Shown here: one piece after another, positions 41,716-54,337 of the stretch
How the letters are laid out: each line of letters opens with the position of its first letter
Numbering within the stretch: the stretch's first letter is position 1
From: Bufo bufo
Lineage: Eukaryota; Chordata; Amphibia; Anura; Bufonidae
Assembly: GCF_905171765.1 (NCBI RefSeq)
Contig: NC_053390.1
Coordinates: 591,195,793 to 591,259,792, forward strand
DNA: 64,000 nucleotides
Direction: 5' to 3'
Program-made: the position numbers and the translations under genes
The notes under the pieces: model-generated
What the model saw: the letters and a program-made list of their open reading frames with translations, nothing else
What the model was told of the DNA's origin: nothing
Databases searched by the model: none

Positions 41716-43341
41716 CAGTGGGATGCAAAAGTTTGGGCAACCTTGTTAATCGTCATGATTTTCCTCTATAAATCGTTGGTTGTTACGATAAAAAATGTCA
41801 GTTAAATATATTGTATAGGAGACACACACAATGATATTTGAGAAGTGAAATGAAGTTTATTGGATTTACAGAAAGTGTGCTATAATTGTTTAAACAAAAT
41901 TAGGCAGGTGTATAACTTTGGGCACCACAAAAAAGAAATAAAATCAATATTTTGTAGATCCTTCTTTTGCAGAAATTACAGCCTCTAAACGCTTCCTGTA
42001 GGTTCCAATGAGAGTCTGGATTCTGGTTGAAGGTATTTTGGACCATTCCTCGTTACAAAACATCTTTAGTTCATTCAGGTTTGATGGCTTCCGAGCATGG
42101 ACAGCTCTCTTTAAGTCACACCACAGATTTTCAATTATATTCAGGTCTGGGGACTGAGATGGCCATTCCAGAACGTTGTACTTGTTCCTCTGCATAAATG
42201 CCTTAGTGGATTTTGAGCAGTGTTTAGGGTAGTTGTCTTGTTGAAAGATCCAGCCCCGGCGGAGCTTTAGCTTTGTCACTGATTCCTGGACATTGGTCTC
42301 CAGAATCCTTCTGAGTGGAATCCATGCGTCCCTCAACTTTGACAAGATTCCCAGTCCCTGCACTGGCCACACAGCATGATGACACCACCACTATATTGTA
42401 CTGTAGGTAGCAGGTGTTTTTCTTGGAATGCTGTGTTCTTTTTCCTCCATGCATAACGCCCCTTGTTATGGCCAAATAACTCAATTTTAGTTTTATCAGT
42501 CCACAGCACCTTATTCCAAAATGAAGCTGTCTTGTCCAAATGTGCTTTAGCCCACCTCAAGCGGCACTTTTTGTGCTGTGGGTGGAGAAAAGGCTTCCTC
42601 TGCATCACTCTCGCATACAGCATCTCCTTGTGTAAAGTGCGCTGAATGGTAGAACGATGCACAGTGACTCTATCTGCAGCAAGATGATGTTGTAGGTCTT
42701 TGGTGCTGGTCTGTGGGTTGACTCTGACTGTTCTTACCATTCGTCGCTTCTGTCTATCCGAGATTTTTCTTGGTCTGCCACTTCCAGCCTTAACTTGAAC
42801 TGAGCCTGTGGTCTTCCATTTCCTCAATATGTTCCTAACTGTGGAAACAGACAGCCTAAATCTCTGAGACAGCTTTCTGTATCCTTCCCCTAAACCATGA
42901 TGGTGAACAATCTTTGTCTTCAGGTCATTTGAGAGTTGTTTTGAGACCCCCATGTTGCTACTCTTCAGAGAAAATTAAAAGAGGAGGGAAACTTACAATT
43001 GACCCCCTTAAATACTCTTTCTCATAATTGGATTCACCTGTGTATGTAGGTCAGGGGTCACTGAGCTTACCAAGCCAATTTGAATTCCAATAATTAGTTC
43101 TAAAGGTTTTGGAATCAATAAAATGACAACAGTGCCCAAATTTATGCACCTGCCTAATTTTGTTTAAACAATTATAGCACACTTTCTGAAAATCCAATAA
43201 ACTTCACTTCACTTCTCAAATATCACTGTGTGTGTCTCCTATATGATATATTTAACTGACATTTTTTATCGTAACAACCAACGATTTATACAGGAAAATT
43301 ATGACAATTAACAAGGTTGCCCAAACTTTAGCATCCCACTG
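41716..43341 (-). mobile_element. Tc1/mariner element 2
   Basis: Inverted ends CAGTGGGATGCAAAAGTTTGG and CCAAACTTTAGCATCCCACTG are flanked by TA (41714-41715 and 43342-43343). The inverted repeats reach about 200 bp inward. 1.63 kb. Confidence 0.95.
41944..42953 (-). pseudogene. Tc1-type transposase with one frameshift
   Basis: The N-terminal part (42953 to 42333) has the paired helix-turn-helix region (LSQRFRLSVSTVRNIL), a GRPRK hook and WTDKTKIELFG, where the first catalytic Asp is kept but the following Glu is Lys. The C-terminal part (42372 to 41944) has QQDNYPKH and SPDLNIIENLW. The two parts join by a single shift near 42340-42370, and a few residues around the GGVIMLWG motif are altered. 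Otherwise it is full length (about 335 residues). Confidence 0.88.
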
Positions 43342-43343
43342 TA

Positions 43344-43990
43344 TAAGAGCTAGGTAATGTAGCTATGAAACCATAAATTCCCACGTCTTTTATTGTACAC
43401 TTGGCACTTAAAAAATCTGTGTTGTGTTCCCGCTCCCATTTATCTATAAATTGAGGTCTAGTTTTAGACCTAGCCTACATTCATAGTTGTCCAAGATGTT
43501 TGTAACAACCTCCCTGCTGAACTCCTCCATATACTGTGTGCAATTGTACCTAGAAGAATTGATGCTGTTTTGAAGGCAAAGGGTGATCACATCAAATATT
43601 GATTTGCTTTAAATTTCTCTTATGTTCACTCACTTTACATTTTGTTAATAGATACAAATATACAAAAAAGGGTATGTTCACACAACATTTTTTTTCCTGA
43701 AAAAATACTGACATCCCCTGTTCAGAATTCCACATGCTTTTAATACGTTTTTTTTTTCAGGTGTGTTTTTGACGTGTATTTGATTGTTTTTTTATTTTGC
43801 CCATTTTCAATGGGAATTCTGGACTCAGAATGCACAGGTCACTTCCTTTTTTTGTGGTGCAGTCTTTAAAACCACAAGCATAAAAAATGGGCAAGATGGG
43901 GAAGATCTCCATGTGTTTTGGTGTGTTTACTTTGCGGCATTTATCCACACCTATAACTTTTGGCAGTACTGTATACATACTGTATAGATA
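43344..43990. other. AT-rich DNA, no gene
   Basis: The only notable feature is a MITE-like phrase (TATGTTCACACAACATTTTTTTTCCTG, 43673-43699). Short open frames are not supported. Confidence 0.4.
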
Positions 43991-43992
43991 TA

Positions 43993-44931
43993 CAGTACAG
44001 ACCAAAAGTTTGCACACACCTTCTCATTCAAAGAGTTTTCTTTATTTTCATGACTATGAAGGCATCAAAACTATGAATTAACACATGTGGAATTATATAC
44101 ATAACAAACAAGTGTAAAACAACTGAAAATATGTCATATTCTAGGTTATTCAAAGTAGCCACCTTTTGCTTTGATTACTGCTTTGCACACTCTTGGCATT
44201 CTCTTGATGAGCTTCAAGAGGTAGTCACCTGAAATGGTCTTCCAACAGTCTTGAAGGAGTTCCCAGAGATGCTTAGCACTTGTTGGCCCTTTTGCCTTCA
44301 CTCTGCGGTCCAGCTCACCCCAAACCATCTCGATTGGGTTCAGGTCCGGTGACTGTGGAGGCCAGGTCATCTGGCGCAGCACCCCATCACTCTCCTTCAT
44401 GGTCAAATAGCCCTTACTTTCAAAGTTTTCCCAATTTTTCGGCTGACTAACTGACCTTCATTTCTTAAAGTAATGATGGCCACTCGTTTTTCTTTACTTA
44501 GTTGCTTTTTTCTTGCCATAATACAAATTATAACAGTCTATTCAGTAGGACTATCAGCTGTGTATCCACCTGACTTCTCCTCAACGCAACTGATGGTCCC
44601 AACCCCATTTATAAGGCAAGAAATCCCACTTATTAAACCTGACAGGGCACACCTGTGAAGTGAAAAGCATTTCAGGTGACTACCTCTTGAAGCTCATCAA
44701 GAGAATGCCAAGAGTGTGCAAAGCAGTAATCAAAGCAAAAGGTGGCTACTTTGAAGAACCTAGAATATGACATATTTTCAATTGTTTTACACTTGTTTGT
44801 TATGTATATAATTCCACATGTGTTAATTCATAGTTTTGATGCCTTCAGTGTGAATCTACAATTTTCATAGTCATGAAAATAAAGAAAACTCTTTGAATTA
44901 GAAGGTGTGTCCAAACTTTTGGTCTGTACTG
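43993..44931 (-). mobile_element. Tc1/mariner element 3, internally deleted
   Basis: Inverted ends CAGTACAGACCAAAAGTTTG and CCAAACTTTTGGTCTGTACTG are flanked by TA (43991-43992 and 44932-44933). The inverted repeats are about 170-200 bp, and only 0.94 kb remains. Part of the transposase end appears a second time in opposite orientation near 44680-44760. Confidence 0.93.
44146..44520 (-). pseudogene. C-terminal remnant of a Tc1-type transposase
   Basis: About 86 codons remain. SPDLNPIEMVWGELDRR carries the third catalytic acidic residue. The typical C-terminus (LWELLQDCWKTI, then VCKAVIKAKGGYFE) follows. The first two catalytic Asp regions are gone. Short N-terminal scraps lie at 44470-44520. 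Confidence 0.85.
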
Positions 44932-44933
44932 TA

Positions 44934-44980
<47 letters not shown>

Positions 44981-44981
44981 T
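44934..44981. repeat. (TA)n microsatellite
   Basis: About 20 TA units, begun by the TA target site of element 3. Confidence 0.95.
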
Positions 44982-44989
44982 GTTTATGG

Positions 44990-45415
44990 TAAAGTACTGG
45001 AGGGGGTGTATATTTCATCCAGATTTCTCTGATGGGGGATGTAAAAAGAATCCAGGAAAGCTGGGTGGTTTCAGCAAAGGTAGTTTGCTGAGGCATTTTT
45101 CTTTAGAGTATTTCATGGACCTGGATTTTTATGGAATGGTTGGTAGGTTGGTAGAGGGATCTACCATTTTCTCTCTTCTAGTACAACATTTTTCCCTAGC
45201 CAGAGGAAGACTGAAGCTGCTGGGCTTATTACTGTGGGAATAAAGACACAGCTGAGAACCTTATTCTGGGTCAGTGCCTGGAGCCTGATCTATTATGTTA
45301 CTGAAAGCATAGGTGAGGAAAATATTCTGTTTAGTAAGTGCTCAGATGGGCAAGGGCAATTGCTTTGTTGTATAGGTTCTGTTTGGTGCTGTGGATCCAC
45401 TCAAGGGATCGTTTA
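44990..45415 (+). mobile_element. old LTR remnant related to LTR copy 2
   Basis: Collinear phrases link it to 32997-33675: GTACTGGAGGGGGTG, AATCCAGGAAAG, GGTTTCAGCAAAGGTAGTTTGCTGAGGCATTTT, GGACCTGGATTTTTA, and GGTAGAGGGATCTACCA. The rest is diverged, and the ends and TSD are lost. Confidence 0.65.
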
Positions 45416-45462
45416 GCTTGAATGCCTTTGTCCGACCCCTTTTTCACACAGACCTACGACTA

Positions 45463-45502
<40 letters not shown>

Positions 45503-46640
45503 CACACACACATTGAAATAACAGTCTGAGATATACTGTAGATAATACAAATTCTAGCATTAGCCATTGAACATATCAGTTGTAACATAGTTAATAAAAC
45601 GTGGTAATGTTCGACCTCAATGTACCTGTGTGAATATTGCAATCATTATCTTGACATGGTGCAATGAGGCATGGCTTTTGCAGATTAACCCATTAAGGTT
45701 GATATTGATATTGCAATTACTAAAATTCCAATAGCTTTTACTGTACACAACAAAATTGTCAATGGCTCATGCTAATAGCTTGAGAGCCACAGTGAATGAT
45801 ATGCTTGCTTGTTACATTTATGCTGAACTAAGGTGTTTCAGGCCATATTGTTTGGCGCTTTTCTGTCCATGAAGCACATTTGTTGTTCCCTAGAAGATAT
45901 AATTAAGTTATAATTAAGCTAGAAAATGTTCTATTGAATTTAACTTACTATGGTCGTACAAAGGAAATTCTTCAAAGTACACAAAATTATTTTTTATGTA
46001 ATCTAATTTGAACAGAAATTAAACCTTTTTTGAATATGGCAAGAAAATAACTTCTGCAGTAAGTAAACCATTTATTTAATTTGTAAAGAGAATATTTGAC
46101 TCAGCAATTAAGTTTTGATGGAGAACATAATATTTCACAATGATCTTTACAGTTCATTTAGTTTATTACATTTGGAATGAGAAGGAACTGAAGAACAAAA
46201 TCATGTTTAAAATAAAGGTTATTCTATCCAAATAAATATAATTTTTTATGTTGTTGTTTATTTTTATACTTTAGTGAGATGTGCTTTACAAATCCAGTAG
46301 CTAAAATGGTGGCATCATTTTGTGGAGCCATTTCTTACATTCATTTGAAATTAAAAAATGTCTCGAATAAGGCAATCCTCTTCAAGACTTCATCTTATTA
46401 GGTAAATTCATTATAAGGCTTTCCTGATGCACACAGAAGAGCTACGTGCATGAAATCTGTTTTGAGGCAAGTTTAGTCCCTGCAGCACCATTTCCATGGA
46501 AGAATAGCCTCCTAATATGTAATCCAATGAAGCATTACAGGAACTAAATGGATTTGGGGTGGGGTGGTATTTCTCTTTATGGAGAGTGATTAGTTGACAC
46601 AAGGGGTCTTATAATTCAGGCAATGCTCCTCTTGGAAAAA
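45416..46640. other. AT-rich DNA with a second (TA)n run; no gene
   Basis: A TATATA run lies at about 45466-45500. The remainder shows no element ends, RNA genes or coding frames that I can support. Confidence 0.5.
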
Positions 46641-46647
46641 TATATGC

Positions 46648-46815
46648 AAATGAGCTCTCTTTCCAAAAAGAAAAGAAAGATGATCTTCTAATTTCACCAG
46701 ATAAAAGGTAGCTATTCTATAAATCAAAAGGTCAAACATTGACTTCTAGGATAGCTACCTCACATGTGGTGACATTAGATATACAGCTTTCTTTTCTTTC
46801 TGGAAAGAGAGCTAA
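46648..46815. repeat. imperfect inverted repeat, MITE-like
   Basis: ATGAGCTCTCTTTCCAAAAAGAAAAGAAAG (46649-46680) faces CTTTCTTTTCTTTCTGGAAAGAGAGCT (46788-46813). The internal GGTAGCTAT and ATAGCTACC also pair. It abuts the LINE fragment. Confidence 0.6.
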
Positions 46816-47170
46816 TGATAGAAACTTTTAAATACATAAAGGGAATCAACAAGGTAAAAGAGGAGAGAATATTTAAAAGAAGAAAAACTGCTACAAGAGG
46901 ACATAGTTTTAAATTAGAGGGGCAAAGGTTTAAAAGTAATATCAGGAAGTATTACTTTACTGAGAGAGTAGTGGATGCATGGAATAGCCTTCCTGCAGAA
47001 GTGGTAGCTGCAAATACAGTGGAGTTTAAGCATGCATGGGATAGGCATAAGGCCATCCTTCATATAAGATAGGGCCAGGGGCTATCCATAGTATCCAGTA
47101 TATTGGGCAGACTAGATGGGCCAAATGGTTCTTATCTGCCGACCCATTCTATGTTTCTATGTTTCTATGT
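46810..47170 (+). mobile_element. LINE 3' end (CR1/L2 type)
   Basis: An 85-codon frame reads FKYIKGINKVKEERIF, then RGHSFKLEGQRF, then VVDAWNSLPAEVVAA, the C-terminus of the ORF2 protein in CR1/L2-type LINEs. A short 3' UTR follows, with CTAGATGGGCCAAATGGTTCTTATCTGCCG and a tail of repeated CTATGTTT. The copy is heavily 5' truncated. Confidence 0.8.
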
Positions 47171-47219
47171 AAATGTAAAATGTTTAAAAGCATCTTGCAT
47201 TTTTATTGTGAGAGGTACA

Positions 47220-48071
47220 AATCTTATACGAAAAAATGGGTTAGGAAGCGGCTAAAACATGGATAACTAAGATTGTAAAGGGGCCATAAATGAAAATAAA
47301 AAAATTAAATCAGATGAAAATGTACTAAAAAAGCTATAAAATAAATATATAAAAACAGATAATAGCAGGAAAGCTAGAGACAGAGTAACTATACCAAAGA
47401 AAGTAAACCTTACTCTAAAATGTTCTTCAATTATATAAATAGCAAAACGGAGAAATTGTGGAGGGTGATGAGGAGAAAGTGAATTCATTTTTTCCAACTG
47501 CGTTCACAAAGGAAAATGAAATATCAGATGAAATGCATAGGGATAAAGTAAACTGTCTATTAAATGCTGCCAGTCTGACGAATCATCAAGTCCAGATGGC
47601 ATACACCCCCATATCCTAAGGGAATTAAGTAATGTAATAAACTTTTATTTCTAATGTTTAAGGACTGTAAAAGTTTGTTTTTGTCAGTAACTTGTTTGAA
47701 CCTTTTCTGACAGATGTTATCCTAGAATATCTCAGTAATAATAAGGTCATAACTCTGTATCAGTATGGGTTTATGAGGATCAGTCCTGGCACAATTAATA
47801 TGATCAGCTTTTATGAGGAGGTAAGTTCTAGACTGGAATTAGAAGAGTTGTTGGATGTCATATATCTTGATTTTTCCAAAGCATTTGATTATGTGCTACA
47901 TACAAGGTTGGTACATAAAATGAGAATGCTTAGAGGGAAAATGTGTGTAAGTAACTGGCTCAGTGATAGATTACTGGTACACACTTAGGCTGGGGTTCAC
48001 TGTTACTAGTGGAGCACTGAAGGAGTTGAGATTATGCCCTTTTCTCCTTAATATATTTTTAAATGATATTG
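47220..48071 (+). mobile_element. decayed LINE fragment (reverse transcriptase N-terminal part)
   Basis: In shifting frames I can read SSPDGIHPHILRELSNVI, a QYGF motif, FYEEVSSRLELEELLDVIYLDFSKAFDYVLHTRLVHKM and LLNIFLNDI, which are the finger and palm motifs of a LINE reverse transcriptase. It is broken by stops and by Tc1 element 4 at 48074. Confidence 0.75.
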
Positions 48072-48073
48072 TA

Positions 48074-49416
48074 CAGTCGTGGCCAAAAGTTTTGAGAATG
48101 ACACAAATATTCGTTTTCACAAAGTTTGCTGCTAAACTGCTTTTAGATCTTTGTTTGGAGTTTGTCAGAATTAGTGGGTTTTTGTTTGTCCATCCGCCTC
48201 TTGAGGATTGACCACAAGTTCTCAATGGGATTAAGATCTGGGGAGTTTCCAGGCCATGGACCCAAAATGTCAATGTTTTGGTCCCCGAGCCACTTAGTTA
48301 TCACTTTTGCCTTATGGAACGGTGCTCCATCGTGCTGGAAAATGCATTGTTCTTCACCAAACTGTTGTTGGATTGTTGGAAGAAGTTGCTGTTGGAGGGT
48401 GTTTTGGTACCATTCTTTATTCATGGCTGTGTTTTTGGGCAAAATTGTGAGTGAGCCTACTCCCTTGGATGAGAAGCAACCCCACACATGAATGGTCTCA
48501 GGATGCTTTACTGTTGGCATGACACAGGACTGATGGTAGCGCTCACCTTTTCTTCTCCGGACAAGCGTTTTTCCAGATGCCCCAAACAATCGGAAAGAGG
48601 CTTCATCGGAGAATATGACTTTGCCCCAGTCCTCAGCAGTCCATTCACCAAACTTTCTGCAGAAGATCAATCCGTCCCTGATGTTTTTTTTGGAGAGAAG
48701 TGGCTTCTTTGCTGCCGTTCTTGACATCAGGCCATCTTCCAAAAGTCATCGCCTCACTGTGCGTGCAGATGCGCTCACACCTGCCTGCTGCCATTCCTGA
48801 GCAAGCTCTGCACTGGTGGCACTCCGATCCCGCAGCTGAATCCTCTTTAGGAGACGATCCTGGCGCTTGCTGGACTTTCTTGGACGCCCCTGAAGCCTTC
48901 TTAACAAGAATCAAACCTCTTTCCTTGAAGTTCTTGATGATCCTATAAATTGTTGATTGAGGTGCAATCTTAGTAGCCACAATATCCTTGCCTGTGAAGC
49001 CATTTTTATGCAACGCAATGATGGCTGCACGCGTTTCTTTGCAGGTCACCATGGTTAACAATGGAAAAACAATGATTTCAAGCATCACCCTCCTTTTAAC
49101 ATGTCAAGTCTGCCATTTTAACCCAATCAGCCTGACATAATGATCTCCAGCCTTGTGCTCGTCAACATTCTCACCTGAGTTAACAAGACGATTACTGAAA
49201 TGATCTCAGCAGGTCCTTTAATGACAGCAATGAAATGCAGTGGAAAGGTTTTTTTGGGATTAAGTTAATTTTCATGGCAAAGAAGGACTATGCAATTCAT
49301 CTGATCACTCTTCATAACATTCTGGAGTATATGCAAATTGCTATTATAAAAACTTAAGCAGCAACTTTTCCAATTTCCAATATTTATGTAATTCTCAAAA
49401 CTTTTGGCCACGACTG
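48074..49416 (-). mobile_element. Tc1/mariner element 4
   Basis: Inverted ends CAGTCGTGGCCAAAAGTTTTGAG and CTCAAAACTTTTGGCCACGACTG are flanked by TA (48072-48073 and 49417-49418). 1.34 kb. Confidence 0.95.
48143..49052 (-). pseudogene. Tc1-type transposase, frameshifted
   Basis: It starts at an ATG at 49052 (MVTCKETRAAIIALHKNG). The DNA-binding region continues to about 48890, then frameshifts. The frame from 48742 holds VIFSDEASFRLFG (first Asp), TIHVWGCFSS, QHDGAPFHKAK (second Asp) and NSPDLNPIENLW (Glu). The C-terminus is short, ending near the inverted repeat. At least one frameshift and one stop occur near 48740-48890. The catalytic half is intact. Confidence 0.88.
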
Positions 49417-49418
49417 TA

Positions 49419-49690
49419 GATGGATGACTTAATGAAGATGCAATTACTATGTTCAAATTCATTGCTCTAAAGTAACAAAACTGCCTGGAAATTATTGAGC
49501 ATTGGTAGTGAATGTTATTTATTTTTATTTTTCTTCTGATTCATTTGTAGTAAATATACCTGATTTACAGATTTACAATCTGTGCAGGACTGTAGCTGAT
49601 TCATCCACTGTCATCTGCTCTACCTAGAATTGCCTCTGACAATTTCACAACAGACAAAGGTGAATTGTTTACTTACCAGTGATTATCCCA
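49419..49690. other. no gene recognised
   Basis: AT-rich DNA that may include LINE remnants beyond the Tc1 insertion. Nothing assignable. Confidence 0.4.
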
Positions 49691-50165
49691 CCTCGATAGA
49701 GTTGATTGATATATGTTGCAAAGAAAAAGGGGGTCAGTCAGCACATCCCAATGGCAGGGGCACGTTGCTATGGCTGAGAACAACACTGTAAAACAAAACA
49801 GCTCTCTGCAAACCAAATAAAGTACAAAAATGCATAATAATTGCTAGTGCTATAATTAGAAATTAGAGATGCTTGGCAAATCATTTTGCACAAAATTATT
49901 TGAGCCCGCCTGCCGCACGTCAAGGCGATCTCTGTAAGACGGGTTTCTAACACTAAATTCTACCTGTTATGTGCCATGACGGCTACCATACAATTCAGGG
50001 AATGTAGGTTCCACATGCATGCTGCGCCTGCTTTAATTTCTGTCATCTTTGGTGCCAAAATGGCCTCCATTATATCCAAGGAATGCAGGTACCAACATGC
50101 ATGCCGAGCCAACTCCACACCTCTCCTGGTGCCAAATGGCCACCAAAGAATGATCTATGTTGGTG
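49690..50165. repeat. diverged copy of the 525-bp repeat at 11154
   Basis: It shares AAAGGGGGTCAGTCAGCACA, GGCACGTTGCTATGGC, CGTCAAGGCGATCTC, TGTGCCATGACGGCTACC and CAGGTACCAACATGCATGC with 11154-11921, but the segments are in rotated order (internal 3' part, repeat part, internal 5' part). That order suggests a tandem-repeat origin. Confidence 0.65.
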
Positions 50166-50204
50166 CTCTGTATTTCTATTTACTTCTATTGACTTGTAGA
50201 GAGA

Positions 50205-50815
50205 TTGCAGAGGAGAAAATAAATTTTTGCAGATGATACTAAACTGCGCAAAGTAATTACTAGAGGGTTAAAAGAGGACAAAATATTGCTACAAATGTAA
50301 GGTTGTGCACATAAAAAGATAAAATGCATGTCAATATTACTTACTAAATTGCCTACTAAATTACTACTAATTACTACTAATACTGGGAAAAACTGATATG
50401 GAAAAGGAAACTTAATTGTACCAATGTCAGGCAGCTGCTGCTAAGATAAAAAGGACAATAAGGTGCATCAAAAGAAGCAAATATTCACATGACAAGAATA
50501 TAGTTCCACTAATTTACAGATCATAAGTCAGACTGCATATGAAGTGCTGTGTGCAGTTTGGGGCACTTGTGCTCAAATAAGACTTGGCAGAGCTTGAGCG
50601 AATTCAAAGGCAGGCAACTAAAGTAATAAAAGGAATAGTTTGACTGCAGTACTCAGAAAGATGATCAAAATTAGGGATATTCAGTTTAGAAAAAAAAGGG
50701 GGGAGATCTAATAACTATGTATAAATATATCAGGGGTCAGTACAGAAAATTCTTCCATGATCTATTTATACCCAGTACTGTGACGAGGGGACATACTCTA
50801 CGTCTAGAGTAAGTA
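50205..50815 (+). mobile_element. decayed LINE fragment (reverse transcriptase C-terminal part)
   Basis: FADDTKL (about 50228-50250) is the YADD-type catalytic motif of a reverse transcriptase. Further on come degenerate forms of the segment with CVQFG, ELERIQRQATK and the GDLITMYKYIRG region, ending in RGHTLRLE. It may be the continuation of the fragment at 47220. Confidence 0.7.
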
Positions 50816-51270
50816 GTAATGAGTAAATCGATTGTAAACAAATCAGCTTAGTTACAAACATTACAAAAATGTGTGCCCCAAACAAATTTGTTTTCAATGA
50901 ATTACGTAAAAATGGCACCAAGTGCCATTTTACTGCTCTTGTTGGCGGACAAAACCAAGAGGGAAGAAGAAGGATGGTCACACTGAGAGGAAGTGGGGGA
51001 ATGGTTTGCCCTGATTGGCTCAGAGGTTGATATACAGCCAATTCAGCCCATCAGGGGCAGAATTCAGCAAGTTCCTGTTAGAGACAATGTCACAGAGCAC
51101 CATTTTGCATTGTACTTGCGACTTGAAATTATGGTGTTCTTTTGCTTTGTCTGGCAAAAAGCAATTGCAGACATAAGCCACTGATAAATTGTGCTAGGGA
51201 CAGTATAAGAAAATTACAGATTAAATTACAGAAAAAAAAACACTAGCAATTTTGTTTAATAATCTGTGTA
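50816..51270. other. possible left end of an old hAT-type element
   Basis: TAATGAGTAAATCGATTG at about 50817 weakly resembles the hAT end consensus and may pair with TTCACTCATCTCTTA at about 59299-59313. No coding sequence is seen in this stretch. Confidence 0.35.
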
Positions 51271-51279
51271 CCAAACCAG

Positions 51280-53340
51280 TGACTCTTCATTCATAGGCCT
51301 CATAATAAAATGTCAAGGAAAAGGGAAGAGTGCAAAACGGAAGACTCGTGTCTTGTCCTCTCAGAGTCAGAATGTGGGTAGCAGCAATAGCAGTCCCAGC
51401 TATCTGGCCAGTAGTAGTTGTAGGCCACAGTTCTACCTGGCTTCCGAAAGGTGCAACATTATTATTCAGGACAAAGAGGATGAGATTATGGACTATATGG
51501 CTTGGAGGTTCCCTCTGGGTCTGACACTGCCTTGGATCAAAGGGTCACAGCAGTGCTCCTGCTGCTACTCTTCGCAACCCCTGAGAAGTCTTTCATTTTC
51601 AGTTGCATCCTCTATGTCTTCACTGCCCCTTTCTAGTGGGGAGCATTCTAACAGTTTCTCTTCATAGTGCCATAAGACAAAAACATTGCTATGTGCAAGA
51701 TCTGAGGGATTAAAATAAACAGTGGGCATCCAAACACAAACATAGGCACCATGGCTCTATTGAACTGTGGGAAAAAAGTGGCCACCAGCTAGTGCAACAA
51801 GAGTGCCATCCTTCTCCCAGTCTCCTTTCTAGCAGCCAGACCAGATCCACATGATGTACAGTGTCCTTGTCACCATCACTTACTGCTTCCTCCTACTGTG
51901 CTTAATTGTCAGCCATCGATAACTGAATTTATGGCCAGGAAAAAAAAAAACTCTACATGCTCAGCAAGCCACTGGTGCACAAGCTTAACTCCACCTGGCC
52001 ATATTGCAGGCAGTGCAGTCTCTACCATACCACTTAGTGGATTATGCTGCCTTTAGGGAGCTCATTACAAGCATTCAGCCTTGCTGGAAGATAACTAGCT
52101 GGAATTATTTCTTCCAAAAAGCCTTCCTTGCAATTATTGCTATGTGGCAAGGTGCATGCCTTGGTGGAAACCTGGAGTAGCTGTTATGGGCATGAACAGT
52201 ACATGTCCTTTGTGGTCCACTTGATCAATGTTTTTTGCAGCAAGGCAGCACTGCAGCATGAAGACCAGGTCCTATTGATGCCTTAACATTGTTCCCACTG
52301 CCTCTTCCTCCTCCTCCATGAACATACTACCATCCCCAATGGCCGCAGACACTCTCCCTCCTATCATATGTATAAAGTGAAATGTTGCCATGTTAGTGCA
52401 GATCAACCTAGGAGAGATTGCATCAAGCAGCAAACATCCCGATGGCTGTGTCCCGGCCAACTGTGCAAGGTCGTCAGTGACAATGGCAGGAACATTGTGA
52501 CCATGTTGCATTTGAGGATAACACATGTTCCCTGCATGGTGCACATGATCAATTTGGAAAAGTAGACTGGCCTGCAGAGGGTGCTAGCAAGGAGCATGTG
52601 TTGCTTTGAGGTCAGGCAGTGGCAGCTCATCAGAGACATCTATCATGTATTGAAGCCCTTAGAAGAAGCCACAAAATTTGTCAGTAGGGAGAACTGTGAC
52701 ATAAACAATGTAATCTCCTTGATATTTGTGCTGATGGAAGAGAGGATGGTGGAAATAAAACAGCTTACGGAGCTGGCCACCCTTCAGCTGTTGGGGATTC
52801 ACAAGCAGAAAGTCCCATGGAGAAGAAGGATGAGGAGCTGCCACTGAAGGAGGAGCAGGAGTTGCTAGTAGAGGAGCAGGAGGATCATAATGATGATGAT
52901 GATGATGAAGAAGACACCGGCCACAATGATCAATCATCTCAGTGGGGGAGTGGAGCCCGGAAACAACTGTGTACTCCTGCATGCTGTCCAAAATGGCAAG
53001 CTGCATCCTTGCTTGCTTACATAATGACAGCCGTATCATTCACATCAAGCAGTCTGGGGATTACTGACTAGCTACGCATTTAGACCTTCACTATTAAAGC
53101 AAAATGGGGGAATATTTTCCTCTTCCCAGAAGGGAGGCTAAATGACTTTATCACCATGAAACACTCTGTACACAGCTTGCCGCAGCTTTTGGCTTGCAGA
53201 CGCCTGCCGCCCACATGTGTGAGGCCCCTCTCTGCTCCCTGCAGAGTCACCCACCTCCTACCATCTCCACTACCACAAACAGCATAAGCCCCAGCAGCAG
53301 CAGCCAGTTCAGTATCATCAACATGATGGAACATAAGCAA
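51280..53340 (+). pseudogene. decayed hAT transposase
   Basis: Recognisable pieces in order: VSDNGRNIVTMLHLRITHVPCMVHMINL (about 52470-52560, the CDNGRN and CxAHxLNL region), WQLIRDIYHVLKPLEEATKFVSRENCDINNVISLIFVL, a Glu/Asp-rich run (52810-52920), and ACLHNDSRIIHIKQSGDY. Stops and frameshifts are scattered throughout. It closely parallels the pseudogene at 37979-39330. Confidence 0.75.
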
Positions 53341-53659
53341 ACAGAAAATAAGCAAACAGAAACATAACGCCCCAACACCTCCTTCTACTAACTCTGGGCT
53401 CTGGCATTTCTCTGGTGCATACTGTGTTCCCTGACCCCATGGACTTCTGAGCAGGCAGACTGAAACAGTCCTGAATTGGCCCAGTATGCTTTCTGTTCTC
53501 TCTAGCCCAACCTCCAGTGTTATCTTGGAAAGGATTTTTTTTACATAGCTAGGGGCATTGTGACATCAAAATGGACCAAGTTGTACTCCGCCAGAATATA
53601 ATCACTTTTGTCAAAATAAACGAGGCATGGATCCGTGAGAATTTTCACACTCTTCTGGC

Positions 53660-53905
53660 TGTGGCCAATGAATAGATCTGTCCTTGCTCATGGTGCCCCA
53701 TCATGCCACTGCCATTGTCTGCCTGCCTACCCTCATGTTCCATTCTGTATGGCTGCTGCCATCATGCCACTGTCTCCCTACCATCATGTTCTGTACCCTA
53801 GGTTGCTGCTGCTGCCGCCTTCATGTCAATACTGTTGTCTGCCTGTCTACGATCATGTGCCATACCGTGTGGCTGCTGCTGCTATCATGCTACTGCCACT
53901 GAAAA
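53660..53905. repeat. CTG-rich degenerate repeats, block 1
   Basis: Units of about 60 bp with TGGCTGCTGCC, ATCATGCCACTG and CTACCATCATGTTC. The same repeat resumes at 58235-58700 beyond Tc1 element 5. Confidence 0.75.
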
Positions 53906-54209
53906 AGGAGAGAAATTAATTATTAATATAAAGAATTGTTATCAATATTAATATGTAAAGTTACTAGTGTAAAAAGGGTGAAATATTACCAATTATCAGA
54001 TGATAATGGTCAACATTCCCCTTTTCCCCCTAGATCATGGGATTGTTCTCAGTTTATACCACAGCTACAGTATGTTGCCTTGGTATTACTAGGAATAACA
54101 CACAACTCTTGCAGATGTAGCATAAAAGATACCTTTACTTAACTACAATGTACTACAACATATACAAATACGTTCAATATCATGGTCATTTCAGTATACA
54201 TACAACATA
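53906..54209. other. no gene; flank of Tc1 element 5
   Basis: AT-rich, no recognised feature. Confidence 0.5.
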
Positions 54210-54337
54210 TACAGTTGCAAAAAAAAGTATGTGAACCCTTTGGAATTCTTGGATTTCTGCACAAATTGGTCATAAAATGTGATCTGATCTTCATCTAAGT
54301 CACAACAATAGACAATCACAGTCTGCTTAAACTAATA

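Noticed and set aside
53635..53919. Cys/His-rich ORFs that look like zinc-finger or metallothionein-type proteins (also 58235-58584)
   Set aside because: They come from degenerate CTG-rich tandem repeats in all frames, with no conserved spacing of Cys and His.
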